A stretch of DNA of 64,000 nt from contig JAALGY010000015.1 of the NCBI GenBank assembly GCA_032358165.1, forward strand, positions 2,170,001 to 2,234,000. Direction: 5' to 3'. The notes beneath the pieces were generated by a model. The model searched no databases. It was given only the letters and a program-made list of their open reading frames with translations, and was not told the DNA's origin. Numbering within the stretch: the stretch's first letter is position 1; each line of letters begins with the position of its first letter. This document shows, piece after piece, positions 1-10,440 of the stretch. Source of the DNA: Diplosphaera chodatii. Lineage: Eukaryota; Chlorophyta; Trebouxiophyceae; Prasiolales; Stichococcaceae. Both the position numbers and the translations under genes were made by a program.

Positions 1-3000
1 GCGACACTCCCCGGGGCCGTGTTGGGCTGTCCTGGAAGGGTGAATGCGAGCCAGACCCCGCGGCGAAGGGGCTTCCGGCAGGTGCCCCGGCGGCTGGCCC
101 CTGCAGCCAAAGAGGTGCAACACATGTCACACATGACACAGGATGTCTGACAACATGCTGAGCACACTTGGCAGCGTGCAATGACAGCCTGCAGCAGCGA
201 ACGGGAGGTGGCTGCAGCACGGATCACACCTGCACACTATGGGCAGACTCCGAGACGGTCATGACGGAGGCGGCAGCAATAGTAACGGGGGGCGCAGCAT
301 CCGTTGTTGGCAGTGCGCTTGGGGGCAGGTCTGCCAGCTGCACGACACGGCCCTGGGGCGAAAACTCCGTGGGGCCCTGCCGGTGCGGCGAGGCGGCGGT
401 CGCCGGCTTGGCCGCCGCTGCGGACTCGGCTTCGCCTCCGCCGCTCGTCTTGAGGGCCTGCAGCTCCTGCGACGGTGCATGACGCACGTCAGAGCCTGTG
501 TGTCTCCGATGGCTGGTGCCCTTTGTAGCACACACAGCGTCACTGCGATGCATGCAAAGGGACTGGTGATGGGTAGCGCAGTGCATCGCACACCTGGTCG
601 GCAAAGTCGGCGCCAGCGGCAAGGCTCATGGGAGAGGCGCCATCAATCACCGAGCCCTCCGGCGAAGCGCCACCAGCGGCACGGTCGGTGCTGATGTGCA
701 GTTTGTCCTGCGGGGTTTGCAGACATCTGTTGCACGTGCAAGCCCTACACCACTCAGCGCGAGGCTGCGGCGCCATGCCATGGTGTCCATCATGACAGCC
801 AGGTGCAAGCGCACCATGCCGGCCATGGGCTCTACAGCAGCGGCGCCGGGCCCCACATCCTCCTCAGGCTCAGCCGAGGTGCGCACAGGCGGCAGCTCCG
901 CCACAGGTGGCAGCGGGGTGCTGCGCGTCTCCAGCGACGCAGACGTGACGCTGGCTCCTGCTCCTGCATTGACCGCGCTCCCTGCATGACATCGCTGGTC
1001 TGTCAACCTCATGTTGGTGTGGTATGGAATCAGAGCCGGCAGACAGATCGCATCTGAAAGCAGACTACAGGTGAACCTTGCTGCTGATGTTCTGCGGGGC
1101 TACAGAGCAACTGCGAAGTCAGACCAGGGACCGATTTAGAATTCAGCACGGTTTTGCCTTGCCGGCTGGCGTGTCGTGCTCAGGGCAGCTGAACAGGCAC
1201 ATTCAGCAGGCACCTGGAAAGTCCACAGTGTCGTCAGCTGAGGCAGCAGTACGCGAAGTGTGAACACTCAGATCGCAGCTAGGTCTGCACCAGCCAGGGG
1301 CCAGCTGTTGATCGGCACTCGCAGAGTAGGAGGTTGGCATCCGAATAGGAATCTAGGCTGAAGATGCATCTTATAATCTTTTGCTCCAGGCCTGCCAGGC
1401 TGGCGTGCCCAATAAATGCCGTCCCCAGTCGTAGCAGGCGACAGAACCTGAGCTTGCAGCTTTGAAAAGCCTCGGCGCGAGGGGCGCTCTCCGGGCAACT
1501 GCCGGGGCGCAGGCCAGTACAGGGTTTAACTGCGCACAGGGCAGTTGATTGTCTGCACCTGGTGCAGTTGCCGGATCGTGCCCGTCATCCAGTTCCTCCT
1601 GCTCGTCCTCCACTGGTGGCAGCGACGGCGGCGGTGACGTGTATAGGTGCCCTGCGCACATGAGGGACCCTCTTCCACACCTGTTGCACTCACATGCTCT
1701 CTGATGCTATACACGAGCAATGCAGAACATCTCACATGGCACTTGAGCACCTGTGCACTCTCATACAGGTTGTACCAGCTCACCGTGCGGGATATCCTCA
1801 GGTCGCAGATCCTCTGGCATGACCTCGTCTGCATGCTTCTGGCCCACACCAAGAGGAATGGATCCGCTCCGGTCACTGCAACACAGCGCACACCGTCTTG
1901 TTTGTTGCGGGCCAGGCGTTGCCCCAGTCTGTCGACATGTCATTTCCTAGGCAGGGAAGGCTCAGGGCGAGGCAAAGGCAGAGGTGTCTGCCAACGATCT
2001 GAGACATAGGAAGCGTATTGCGTTCACCTTGTGCTTGATGCACGGCGCATGCTGATTGACGTCGAGCCCCTCGACAGCTTGTCCGCTGACCCTGGAGCAG
2101 CAACACATTTGCCAGCATCTGCACATTGTCTCAGGTTGCATTCGACAACATGCACAGAAGGTCCAGACAGGATAAAAGCAAACGTAGGCACACAGTTGGG
2201 GCACCGAGGTTGCCAACCCAGAGAAGCTTTGTTACCTGGCAGGGGCGCACTAGCAGCTACGACAGCAGCCGCATCCAGGTCTGCAACTGCCCGCTCGTCT
2301 GCACCTGCAGGAGCCCAGGTGCACCAGTCAGTATGCATCAGATGTCAAGTGCCACTCTTCCTCGCTTCACCGTGAAGACAGGCAGATATCCAGTGACTCG
2401 TATACGTACAGCTGCATCACAATGGCGAAGATCGCACCTTCGATGCCGACGCCCGGCGGGGGTCCGGGTGCAAGCGGCGGAGCGGTACCCGAGGGCCGTT
2501 CCAAGTCAGCCGCATCCTTGGCGGCGGCAGCCACGCCGCTGGCAGAAGCGAGGTTTACAGGCTCGATGGACGCACCGCCTGCTGGCACTGGGTCAGCGGG
2601 CGCAGGTGTGTAAGTGGGTGGCGGCTCCACAGGTGCAGCAGGCTCGTCGGGGACCGATGCTTCGATTGGGTCAGTGCTGGCTGGCTCCGCCACTTGCGTG
2701 CCGTCCTGCTGCTCCGGCTTCGGCTCCTCCGGCTCAGGCAGCAGTGTCTGCTTGACGGCGACTGCAGCCGCGCTGCCCACCGCCGCAATGCCCGCCCCAA
2801 CGGCACTGAGTGCCTCCAGTGGCGACAGCCCAGTAGGCTTACGCTCCTCTGCTGTGTCTGGCTCCACGTCAGGCGCGCCCTCCGGGGCTGACTGGGCGGT
2901 ATCCTCCTGCTTCGAGATGCCGGTGTCTTGCACGTTGCTGCTGCTGGAGTTGGCTGCCAGGCCTGCAGCAGAGGAGTGTGTATCTTGTTCACCTTGTGCT

Positions 3001-6000
3001 TGATGCATGGCGCATGCTATTGACATTGAGCCCCTCGATAGCTTGTCTGCCGAACCTTGAGCAGCAACACATTTGCTACCGTCTGCCACATTGCCTCAGG
3101 TTGGCGCGCGACAGTGTACACAGGGCGTCGAGACAGGATAGCAGACGTTGCGCTCGGATTTGGGCACCGTGATTGCCAATGCAGAGAAGCCTACGCTACC
3201 TGGCAGGGGCGCGCTCGCGGCTACGACAGCAGCCGCATCCAGATCCGCAACTGCCCGCTCGTCTGCACCTGCAGGAGCCCAGGTACATCAGCCAGCATGC
3301 ATGTGATATCAAGTGCCATTGATTCCTCGCCGCAGTGTGAAGGCAGGCAGGCATCCAGTGACTCGCAGATTGCTGCGATATGTATCACACCTTTGATGCC
3401 CACGCCTGGCGGGGGTCCGGGTGCAACCGGCGGAGCGGTACCCGAGGGCCGTTCCAAGTCAGTCGCATCCTTGGCGGCGGCAGCCACGCCGCTGGCAGAA
3501 GCCAGGCTTACAGGCTCTACAACCGTGCCGCCTGCTAACGCTGGGTCAGCGGCCGCAGGTGTGTGAGTGGGTGGCGGCTCCACATGTGCAGCAGGCTCGT
3601 CAGCAAGCAATGCCCCAGTTGGGTCAGTGCCGGCTGGCTCTGCCGCCTGTGAGGCGTCCTGCTGCTCTGGCTTCGACTCCTCCGGCTCAGGCAGCAGTGT
3701 CTGCTTGACGGCGACTGCAGCCGCGCTGCCCAACGCCGCAATGCCCGCCCCAGCGGCACTGAGTGCCTCCAGTGGCGACAGCCCAGTAGGCTTGCGCTCC
3801 TCTGCGGTGTCTGGCTCAACATCAGGCGCGCCCTCCGGGGCTGACTGGGCAGTATCCTCCTGCTTCGAGATGCCGGTGTCTTGCACGTTGCTGCTGCTGG
3901 AGTTGGCTGCCAGGCCTGCAGCAGAGGAGCTGAGCGAGAGGCGGGAAGCCCTGGGGCTGCTGTTCGCAGGCGTTGGTGGCGGCGCATCCGGCAGCTCTGT
4001 AACAGGGACGCATACCCACCCTCAGCACCCGCAAAGACCAATGCTGCGGAGCCAGCAAGCTGTCAGCACCGAACTGCAAACTCGACAACCTGTTGTAGGG
4101 CTCAGCACCTGCAGAGCCTGCCGGCGAAGCCAGGGCCAGGGGCGCGGCCGGCATGGGCGGCATCGGCATCGACGCTGGCGGCATCTGCGCAGTCGCCACA
4201 CCAGAGACTGGCGTCGGCGGCGGCGCCTTTGGCAGGTCCGACAGGCTGCCGTGTAGCCTGCATCAACGTTTGCGCAACCAGTATGGCGGCTGCCTGAGAG
4301 GATGCAGCAGCTGAGGTCATGATGAACTTCATTTGGAGGTGGCCATTACGCACGATGGCATGTTTGAGTCCTAAGTGGAAGGCAGGGTGCCCACCGGTCT
4401 CCCTGTGCCTCCATACTGGGAGCAGGCGTGATTGGGACGCCCGCCGCCAGGTCGCCGACGGTGCGTGGGGGTGTCTCGGGCGGCGGGCCCAGGCCCCCGC
4501 TCACATCAACATCTGACGCCGTGGCAGGCCCGGCGGCGCCCTCCGGGGGAATGTCTGGCATCACCTCCTGCAGTGGCTTCTCCTCTGAGCCTGTTGACAC
4601 GACATGACACTTGTTGCAATCTTGATAGCTTGACCCAACCACTTGCAAGCGATTGAGTGCAGCCGTGCCTCCCGCAGATGACGCAATGCTGCACAATTTC
4701 ATGGAGAAGGGAAGCCCTGGTGCTTGCCTGACAGGGCAGTTGGGGCGAGTGCGGTTGTGGCGGCAGCACCAGGTGCCATCGTAGGTGCTGCGCTTGCATA
4801 CAGCGCCATCTTCGGGCTGCCACCATCTGTTGGCTGCTGCGTCAGCCTTGCTGCAGCAGTTCTGACAGGAGACCCGCTGAGTTCGTCCACACTGGCGCCA
4901 ATGGGTGGCTTGCCTGGAGTGCACTCAAAGGACACATAAGTGTCCATAGGTGATGGCCGTCTAGGCTACACATGACAGCCATCGTGCTCACGGTGACAGC
5001 TCTGCGGCAACATACGACGATGCCAGGCCAGGGATTGACATGCAATTGCGCTGCACCTGGTGAGGCAACGGTCGATCCCAGGGAGGCTGCCTTTGCCACC
5101 AATGCTTCCGGCTGTGCGCTGACCACCCCACTGACACTATCGTCATGGGCAGCAGGGTCATCCTGGTCCTGCAATTGCACGCAAAAGGCTATGAAAACAG
5201 CAATGCCAAGCGCGAGGGTGCTCTGAACAAGGAGCATTTCATGTGCAAATGACTGGTAATTGGAAGCAAGATCACCTGCAGGGATGGCTGAGCCTGCCTT
5301 GATGCGTCCTCCTGCACATCTGCTGGGCCCGATTGTGCAGTGTCCTGCGGCTCTGTTGCCTGGGCATCGTCTGCCGCTGCGGCGGGCAAAGGTGCCTCCT
5401 GCTGCGTCTCGTCCTGCGCCGGTTGCTCCTTGACATCTGGCTTGGTCGGCGCCATGAGGGTGCTCTTGACGACAGCGGCGGCGGCGGTGCCAACGGCAGC
5501 GATGCCTGCGCCGGCCGCGCCCAGCATAGCTAATGGCGAGTAGCTGCTGCGCTGCGTTGGCGAAGAGCTTGCGGCCGCCGTGTCTTGGGTCGGAGACTCT
5601 GGGACTGGCGACACTGGGGTGGGTGACTCTGGGACTGGCGATACTGGGGTCGGCTGTCCCAGGGCATCCCCGGTTTGCTGCGAGCCCAGCGGCGCCTTCA
5701 TGGAGTACTGGCCGGCCAGGTGGCGCATGTTGCGCTCGAAGCGGTCGGCGCCACTGGCTAGCGACGAGATGTGCGACTTCTCAACGACCATCGGCTCCTC
5801 AGCCTCCACTGCTGGGGCTGTGCAGGTCAGAACAGCTCGCTCTCATGCTGCCCAATCATGCAAGGACTACATGCATGTGTTCAGCAAACGATACATGTGC
5901 TCTTCTCTGCTGCTGGGCCACTCACCAGGGGGCGGCACGTCCTGTGAGTCTGCGCCGACCAGCGACTGCATGCGCTCCTCATAGCGGTCAGCCCCGGCTG

Positions 6001-8046
6001 CCAGGGACGACACTCCAGACCGTTCGACGCCGACGCCGGGCTCAAAAGCGGGAGCATCGGGGTCCAGCTGCGAGCTGGCTGGCGCTGATGCCATGGGTGC
6101 AGCACCTTCGTCTGCAGGTGCACGTGACTGCTCAGCGAATGCTGTTGTGGCCGGCGCTGCCGTGGATGCTGCTGCTGCCTCCGGCTTCTCCTCTGAGTCA
6201 CGCTTGCCCGCCGTCGGTGGTTCAGGCGGCAGCTGCTCGTCAGTTTGTGAGACGAAATCTTGAGGGACGAGCTCCTCGGCTGTTGGCGGAGGCGCTGACA
6301 CTGGCTCCAGCGGCGTCGAAGGGGACACAGCAGCGGCTGCGGGGCTGCCTGTGGCAGCGGCTGGGTGGGATTCGGAGATCACGGGCAACGCCGCCGGAGC
6401 GCCCGATGGAGGTAGTGACCTCGAGCCAGGAGGCAAGCTTGTGCGGTGCGTGCCCCTAGCAGCAGGCATGATAAGTGTCAGACAGCTGAGGTGTAAGCCA
6501 AGTGACCAAATAGTCAATCAGCCCAAGCTGGAAACTGCACTGCTGTTGACCTCAACTGCAGGAGCTTCACGACCTGATTCGCAACGGATGGCAGGACGAA
6601 CAACTGGCTCCAGCAAGGGTGAACGATTGTACCTGGGTGTGAAGGCGTCCTCCATCATATCGGACAGCAGCTGGTCCACAATGAGCGGTGTGGGCGAGCG
6701 GCCAGAGTGTGGCTTGATGGGCGAGTGCTCAGGCGTGTCATCAGCGCGAGCCGCCGCTGGGGGGCTGCTAGACTCAGCAGCACCTACCAGCCCAGTGGCG
6801 GGGCCCGCTGCAGCGCCTGCTGATGTGGTGCAACGCAAGCATCACTTGATGCTCTGCCTGCTGCAGTGCTCAAGCACGAATGCAACCAAGTATGCCATCG
6901 AGACTTGGTGTCAATGGCCTCACAGAGGCAGCAAGGCGAGGGGGGTCGCACCAAGGCCTGCATCCTCTTGCTTCAGAGCTGCAGAGAACACCCGTGCAGC
7001 CTCGCCACCACCGGGCGGCACCTGCGCCGGCGCTGGAGCCGGCTCCTGCATCTGGCGGCAATGCACTCGTTTGCAACCCCAACAGCACGCAATACTTTAC
7101 TACTGGGCTATTGTGTTTGCAGCATCTGCATGCTAGCAAGGTTCACCACCTGGCCCAGGGCTCACCTTATCCTTGTCGTCAGTCGCCACTGCTGGTACGT
7201 CGGCCGAGCCAGCAGCAAAAGGCGAGCCGAGTGTTGGCAAGGTCGCTACATCATTGGCATTGCCATCGCTGATGCGCTGCTGTGTGTCGAGCATCTGCAT
7301 GAGACTTGCTTCTGTTAGTGCCATTGCAAACATGCGACAGTTGTGGCAAGCCTGCAGTAGTCAACAAGAGACGGCTGCGCACCTCCCAGCTTTCGATCGG
7401 CGGTTCTGACAGGTGTTCAAGGTCAGACTCGGGCACAGATTCCGGCACGTCGAATGTCACATTGGTACTACTTCCTGTGCAACATCAAGACAACAACTCG
7501 TTGAAAGTCAACCACCTTATGCCTGCAATGCACGGTCAGTGACGCTGCATGCAGCTGACAGAACAGTCGTGTGCCACATCGCAGCACATGCTCCGCAAAC
7601 GCGGAGCATGTGGGTCACAGCCCACCCTGGCGGAATGCGCGGCTGCCCGTGCCGGTGGGAGATGTGAGGCCGCCCCTGGGCGTGTGGCTGCCACCACGGG
7701 GGGTGAGGCCACCGCCACGGGGGGTCATATTGCCGCCGCCGCTGCGGGGCGTCTTCGGCAGTGGCGGTCGTGGGGACGCGATCATGGACGAGTTGATGGA
7801 CTCGTCGTCGGATGACACGTCACTGTCGTTGAGGTCGTCCAGGCGGAAGGACTTTTCTGACACGCCCAGCTCCCGAGGCGTCATGCCCGTCAGCTCCCGC
7901 GGAGTTTTCCTGGGGGTGAGTGCGGAGTCCCGCGCAGATCTCTCAGTCAACGGTCCCGACCGCGATGACGCCAGGCTGGAAGCCTGTTTCACCAAGCCCA
8001 ACCCCAGGCGTGGGATGCCGCCGGGTTTCTTATCCCCGCCAGCCAT
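1..8046 (-). CDS. Unrecognised repeat-rich low-complexity protein, 3' end outside the window
   Basis: Function not recognised. The start is set at 8046 because it opens a clean N-terminus (MAGGDKKPGG...) followed by Ser/Thr/Pro-rich sequence with several TPRE/TPRGG motifs. Exons 7626-8046, 7383-7474 and 7166-7351 join in phase with GT-AG borders, and further exons near 6950-7030, 6640-6815, 5935-6470 and 5280-5820 keep the frame. The protein is acidic and disordered (many E, P, S, A), interrupted by short Ala/Gly-rich hydrophobic stretches such as GAGIAAVGSAAAVAVK. A motif S-L-x-x-G-A-D recurs near 620, 4070, 5740 and 5980, twice followed by R-(Y/F)-E-R/E, which ties the leftmost exons to the same gene. 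An exon near 5230-5070 carries a likely membrane segment (LALGIAVFIAFCV). An exon pair is duplicated in tandem (2018-3929). It could be two adjacent genes; the region 1000-2000 is the weakest. Confidence 0.5.
2018..2980 (-). repeat. Tandem segmental duplication, copy A (two exons of the unknown gene)
   Basis: First unit of a roughly 965-bp direct duplication; the partner is immediately to its right. Read on the minus strand it holds a 525-nt exon (2438-2962) and a 69-nt exon (2236-2304). Both begin and end in phase 1, so the pair can be added or removed without breaking frame. The 69-nt exon encodes the same 23-24 residues in both copies, including ADERAVADLDAAAVV. Confidence 0.85.
2981..3929 (-). 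repeat. Tandem segmental duplication, copy B (two exons of the unknown gene)
   Basis: Second unit of the duplication. Exons 3391-3915 (525 nt) and 3200-3268 (69 nt) match copy A in length, phase and splice sites. The spacing between copies drifts from 965 to 953 bp because of small intronic indels. Exonic sequence is visibly better conserved than intronic sequence, as expected if both copies are translated. Confidence 0.85.
5595..5654 (-). repeat. Two 30-bp tandem repeats inside an exon of the unknown gene
   Basis: Two head-to-tail 30-bp units (5595-5624, 5625-5654), nearly identical. Each encodes ten residues of the form PVSPVPESPT on the minus strand, so the array stays in frame. This is a coding minisatellite in a Pro/Ser-rich linker. 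Confidence 0.8.
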
Positions 8047-8996
8047 CGCTGCCGCCTCAGGCGCTTGCCTCTGCAGCCGCAGTGGGTGGAGTCGCTGGCA
8101 ACACAATCACCTATATGTGCCTGCAACACGGTTCCAGCAACTCTATTGGGAACGCAGATTCATAGCCTGCACTCCATCGACAGGCTGATGCTTTGCAGTC
8201 ATAAGGGTTCCGCCCAGATCATATCAGCTTGCAGTGTCATGCAGTCACAGTTTCACTGCAGCTCACAGGTGACACACTTCACAGACGTCAGGAATACCAA
8301 AAGGTACATGTGATGTGGCTGGTTCAAGCCTGCTACGAAGCCATCTCAGCAGGCAAATTCGATTTGCATCAGCACCAGGGCTAGGCTGCGGCTGCTGCTG
8401 ATGCATGCAACCCGCTTTTCACAGCAGCGCTTGCATGATGAACTCATGTGTTGGGATTTGCGCGCAATTGTCAGGCTCACCAATGTGCTTGTTGTGCGCA
8501 GAGCCTGGAATGTGGGTGTCGTTCAGGGTATGTGCTCAGCTTGCTTGCGCGGGCGACCCCTGCCGCGCAACGATGCGCGACGCTGCTGAACGTTCTATGG
8601 TGCAGCACAGCAGCCTGCGGTATGCCTGCCGCGCCGTGCAAATCACAAACAGCAAATGACGCAGCCTCATCGGGCAATTGGACGCCAACTGGAGGTGCTA
8701 GGCGTCAATCGGATGGGCTCGATAGGCCCCAAGGACGTTGGGCAGATGGTGCAGCCATTCGACCTTGTCTAAGCTGCTGGGTTTGTATGGCCGTGTAGTG
8801 ACCATGTTGTGAGGTGGATGCTATGGATTTGTACGTAACATGAAGGAAGGCTGAACATGGTCCTGCAACTTGCTGTCGAGTGGCCACGCGTTGCTCGGTA
8901 TGAAGCATACAGTGCAAGCCCGCAGGACGCCAAGCAATGCTTGCAGCTGGTTTCACAACAAGCACACGGCTCAGGATCGTGTACCGGTCGGCATTT
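8047..8996. other. Intergenic stretch without a supported gene
   Basis: Between the start of the unknown minus-strand gene and the stop of the FAX-like gene. Only short unsupported reading frames are present. It should hold the unknown gene's promoter and the FAX-like gene's 3' UTR. No clear motif was found. Confidence 0.5.
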
Positions 8997-9569
8997 TCAT
9001 GTTGACAGCGGCACCGTGACGTGTTCCTCTGCGGGTGCCAGCGGGTCTGTGGTGTCGCCATCCTTCTTGGGCGGGTTGCCACCCGCCGCCACATTGTACA
9101 CCAGAAACAGCAGCAGGGCGCCGCTCAGCAGCGACAGAGCCTTTGCCGCAAGCGCAGCCATGCCAACTGCCGTGCGCTGCCACATCGACACTGCGACTGC
9201 AAGCGAGATGCCTGCCGAAACAGTTGTGTACAGCTGAGAGCCCTTATGCTGTTTCCAGCTCTGGATACTGAGGCTGGCAAGCACTCCTGATGCCACGCCC
9301 CCAGATAGCAGCAGGCCACCCGCACCGAAGCCCTTGAACAGCAAGGCGATGACGCCAGCCACACCCAGTATCAGGCCATATGGTATGACCATACAGAAAT
9401 CGTGCAAAATAGCATGGCCAGCGTGCGGGTCCGTGCCAGCATCAACGTCCTCCACCCTCGGCAAACCCTCGTCAGGGACGTTCCCGGGTTGGACCATGGC
9501 CTTGACAGCCGTTGTCCGCCGCCGTGTGCCAGGTGCTGAAGAACTACTGAACGTATTATCGTCGGCCAT
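8997..9569 (-). CDS. FAX/TMEM14-family membrane protein (Tmemb_14 domain)
   Basis: Single-exon gene, about 190 residues. After a polar Ser/Arg-rich N-terminus come the TMEM14 features: FCMVIPYGLILGVAG, a Gly-rich helix (GFGAGGLLLSGGVASG), a short turn (QSWKQHKGSQ), two further helices, and a short Lys/Asp/Pro-rich tail. Plant members of this family include the FAX proteins, which export fatty acids from the plastid envelope or act at the ER; mitochondrial TMEM14 members also exist. The start is placed at 9569 (MADDNTFSSSS..., transit-peptide-like), but an in-frame ATG at 9719 would add 50 residues. Membership is clear from the pattern of four hydrophobic helices. The exact FAX subtype and membrane cannot be told from sequence alone. 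The gene is divergent from LCB2, also a lipid gene. Confidence 0.85.
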   Translation of the reverse strand: MADDNTFSSSSAPGTRRRTTAVKAMVQPGNVPDEGLPRVEDVDAGTDPHAGHAILHDFCMVIPYGLILGVAGVIALLFKGFGAGGLLLSGGVASGVLASLSIQSWKQHKGSQLYTTVSAGISLAVAVSMWQRTAVGMAALAAKALSLLSGALLLFLVYNVAAGGNPPKKDGDTTDPLAPAEEHVTVPLST

Positions 9570-10440
9570 GGCAAGGCACGCGCCACCACAAGACTGACGC
9601 CTATAGTCAGCAGGCGTCAGATGGATAGCCAGCCGGCTTTCGATGCACTGTGCTGCAGCTGACCGCCTGCCCGCAAGCGTGCCAGTGGCTTGATAGGGCA
9701 GTGGCGCAGCAAGGATCATAGCAATCCGTCAACGCTCCGAGCTGTTGGACTTGCCAATCAAGCAGCGGTTTGGGACAGCAAAAGGCCACACTAACGCCTT
9801 GGCAATTTACACAGTCAGACACGTGTTGAACATGTGCAGGTCGCTTTCGCGCTGCTGGTCAACGGGTTTACGCCACGTGAGTTGCGCTGTAGCTTGTTTC
9901 GACAGCAGTGACAACATGCGGCTGCAACCTATGGGTTCACAGGAAAGTCTGAGGGTGGGACGCCAGGTCCGCAGGTGACCAGGTGTGGAGTTGGAAGTCG
10001 TCATACGTCGTCATGCCGACCCAGCCCAGGATGGCTCAAATGCAACCTGGCACCCTCAACAGCCTGCAGCAGTTAACACTTTGCATGTGACATGGCATCG
10101 TGAACAAGACGGATCGGGGGGCACATGAATCGTGTCGTGTATCATCCGGCTGTGCCAGAGTTTAGTCAGGTTTGAGCTGTTCTGCCGTCGGTGTCCGCAG
10201 TTCCAAACGCGGACAGATCTAAGCTGTGGTCCTTCTGGTGAGGTACTCATTCCGGCGTCACGTACGTCACAAAGGTCACGGTTTGCGATCGGGCGTGCAC
10301 TGAAATTTGAAGGGCAGCGCGTCCTACTGCAGCCAGCGGTGCGCCTGCGGCAAGAGGGTGTTGTCGTCGGCACTTCGACAGCTATGGGTGGGCACTCCAG
10401 CGGGCCTGGTGGCCTGCCGCCGCCGCAGGGTAATAGAAAG
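9570..10440. other. Divergent intergenic region between the FAX-like gene and LCB2
   Basis: About 870 bp separating two head-to-head genes. No convincing reading frame. It should contain both promoters and 5' UTRs. No TATA box or known element could be assigned with confidence. Confidence 0.5.

Noticed and set aside
5533..6459. 308-codon plus-strand frame
   Set aside because: Shadow of the GC-rich minus-strand exons of the unknown gene, whose frame is supported by several phase-consistent splice joins.
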